Source: Pseudomonadota bacterium (GTDB taxonomy: Bacteria > Pseudomonadota > Alphaproteobacteria > Sphingomonadales > Sphingomonadaceae). From it: DNA of 64,000 nt. The stretch covers positions 1 to 64,000 of the forward strand of contig JAFEEX010000011.1 in NCBI GenBank assembly GCA_018240895.1, in the 5' to 3' direction. Under the pieces are notes generated by a model that saw only the letters and a program-made list of their open reading frames with translations, had not been told where the DNA came from and did not search any database. The position numbers were made by a program, and so were the translations under genes. This document shows positions 63,206-64,000 of this stretch, piece by piece. How positions within the stretch are numbered: the first letter of the stretch is position 1; every line of letters begins with the position of its first letter.

Positions 63206-64000
63206 CAGAACGGCCTGTCGCCAATGATCCCGGCGCGCTCCATCTGGCGAACGCAGGGGGGGTAATCCATCACCGCGTAATGCTGAGTGCAGCGGTTGTC
63301 CCAGATCGCCATCGAATTCGGCTTCCAGCGCCAGCGCACCTGATATTCGGGGATCGCCGCCCGACCGATCAGATAGTTCAGCAGGTTGGCCCCGCCCGGA
63401 GCATAGTCCTGACCATAGCGGACGTTGGCGCTGGTGTGGAAATTGGTGAAATGCGTGGCGAAACCGCAGACGTAAAGCACCTTCTCCCCGGTTTCGGGAT
63501 GCGTGCGCACCACCGGATGTTCAGCATCGGGGAACTGTGCCTTCAGCGCCGCGCGCTTTTCCTCGGGCATCCGCGCACCAAACGTCGCTTCGATCGAGTG
63601 GCGCGCCTTCAAGGGTGCGATGGTTTCCTTGATGTGATCGGGCAGGTCTTCATAAGCGCGAACCATGTTGGCCCACATCGTATCCCCGCCCACCGGCGGA
63701 CAGGCGACGCAGCGCAGTACCGCGCCCATTTGCGGGGCATCGCGCCAGGTGGTGTCAGCGTGCCACGAATTCTCGTAGAAATCGGGCGGGCTGTTTTCAT
63801 CCTTGTAGATGCGCACCAGCCCGGGATTTTCCGGATCGCTGCCGGCAACCGGATGATCTTCCAGTTCGCCAAAACGGCGGGCGAAGGCAATGTGATCGGC
63901 CCGGGCAATGTCCTGATCGCGCAGGAACAGCACCTTGTGATCAAGCAGCGCCGCGCGGATCTCTGCAAACAGATCATCGTTTCGCGCGGCTTCGGCCAGG
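63205..64000 (-). CDS. TauD/TfdA-type 2-oxoglutarate dioxygenase (5' end outside window)
   Basis: At least 264 residues; the frame stays open to the window edge (IRAALLDHKVLFLRDQD), so the N terminus is missing. The HxD of SWHADTTWRDAP, the distal His in WDNRCTQHYAVMDY and the following Arg provide the iron and 2-oxoglutarate sites. Family members hydroxylate sulfonates, sulfate esters, phenoxyacetates and related acids. It is the first visible gene of the TauD-CMD-BKACE set. Confidence 0.9.
   Translation of the reverse strand, partial: LAEAARNDDLFAEIRAALLDHKVLFLRDQDIARADHIAFARRFGELEDHPVAGSDPENPGLVRIYKDENSPPDFYENSWHADTTWRDAPQMGAVLRCVACPPVGGDTMWANMVRAYEDLPDHIKETIAPLKARHSIEATFGARMPEEKRAALKAQFPDAEHPVVRTHPETGEKVLYVCGFATHFTNFHTSANVRYGQDYAPGGANLLNYLIGRAAIPEYQVRWRWKPNSMAIWDNRCTQHYAVMDYPPCVRQMERAGIIGDRPF

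Overview
The window comes from the chromosome of a GC-rich alphaproteobacterium, most likely a sphingomonad (Novosphingobium/Sphingopyxis type). Three observations support this. The tmRNA gene is circularly permuted (two-piece) and encodes the tag ANDNEALALAA. A GTTC-N7-GTTC (alphaproteobacterial LexA) box precedes uvrA. The gene order pepA/lptD-surA-pdxA-rsmA and mdh-sucD-sucA-sucB-lpdA, and inverted repeats built on CCTTCGACAAGCTCAGG, also fit. This assignment is inference; no database was searched.

Layout. 1-2.8 kb: a small protein, cardiolipin synthase, a DUF465 protein and ndk with its terminator. 2.8-10.8 kb: holC and pepA (minus), then lptD-surA-pdxA-rsmA (plus; outer-membrane biogenesis, B6 and 16S rRNA methylation). 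10.8-16.6 kb: malate synthase G, then an M20 hydrolase-astA-astB operon for arginine use. 16.6-22.5 kb: small proteins, the split tmRNA, mscL, a lemA-TPM-TPM-TPM envelope operon, a Nudix hydrolase and an SDR. 22.5-25.2 kb: the most accessory-looking stretch, with an unknown protein, a 265-bp MITE-like element bounded by TA, a hairpin, and a 567-aa membrane protein carrying an AT-rich island. 25-35 kb: uvrA with a LexA box, an M3 peptidase, and a complete vitamin B12 uptake operon (btuB-btuF-btuC-btuD) behind a cobalamin riboswitch. 35-46 kb: a cell-wall hydrolase and the TCA block mdh, a secreted protein, sucD, sucA, sucB and lpdA. 46-51 kb: a TRIC-type channel, an XRE-membrane protein, a ferredoxin reductase, a thiolase and nitronate monooxygenase. 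51-59 kb: a complete histidine-utilisation locus (hutC-hutF divergent from hutI-[PhyH dioxygenase]-hutH-hutG-hutU), with every junction overlapping by four bases. 59-64 kb: an enoyl-CoA hydratase and a minus-strand catabolic set (TauD-like dioxygenase, carboxymuconolactone-decarboxylase-like protein, BKACE/DUF849, serine hydrolase, MFS permease) that runs off the window end.

How the genes work together. Much of the window supports use of amino acids and C2-C5 acids. Arginine enters through astAB and histidine through hut. The hut products glutamate and formate lead to 2-oxoglutarate, which the sucAB-lpdA complex and sucD oxidise, while glcB and mdh handle C2 carbon and malate. The least explained parts are the dioxygenase translationally coupled inside the hut operon, the M20 hydrolase that may replace a canonical late AST enzyme, the triple TPM operon, the MITE neighbourhood, and the TauD-CMD-BKACE pathway. 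Two acyl-CoA/nitronate-type genes 8 kb apart share a nearly identical 18-bp dyad just upstream, which suggests an undescribed local regulon.
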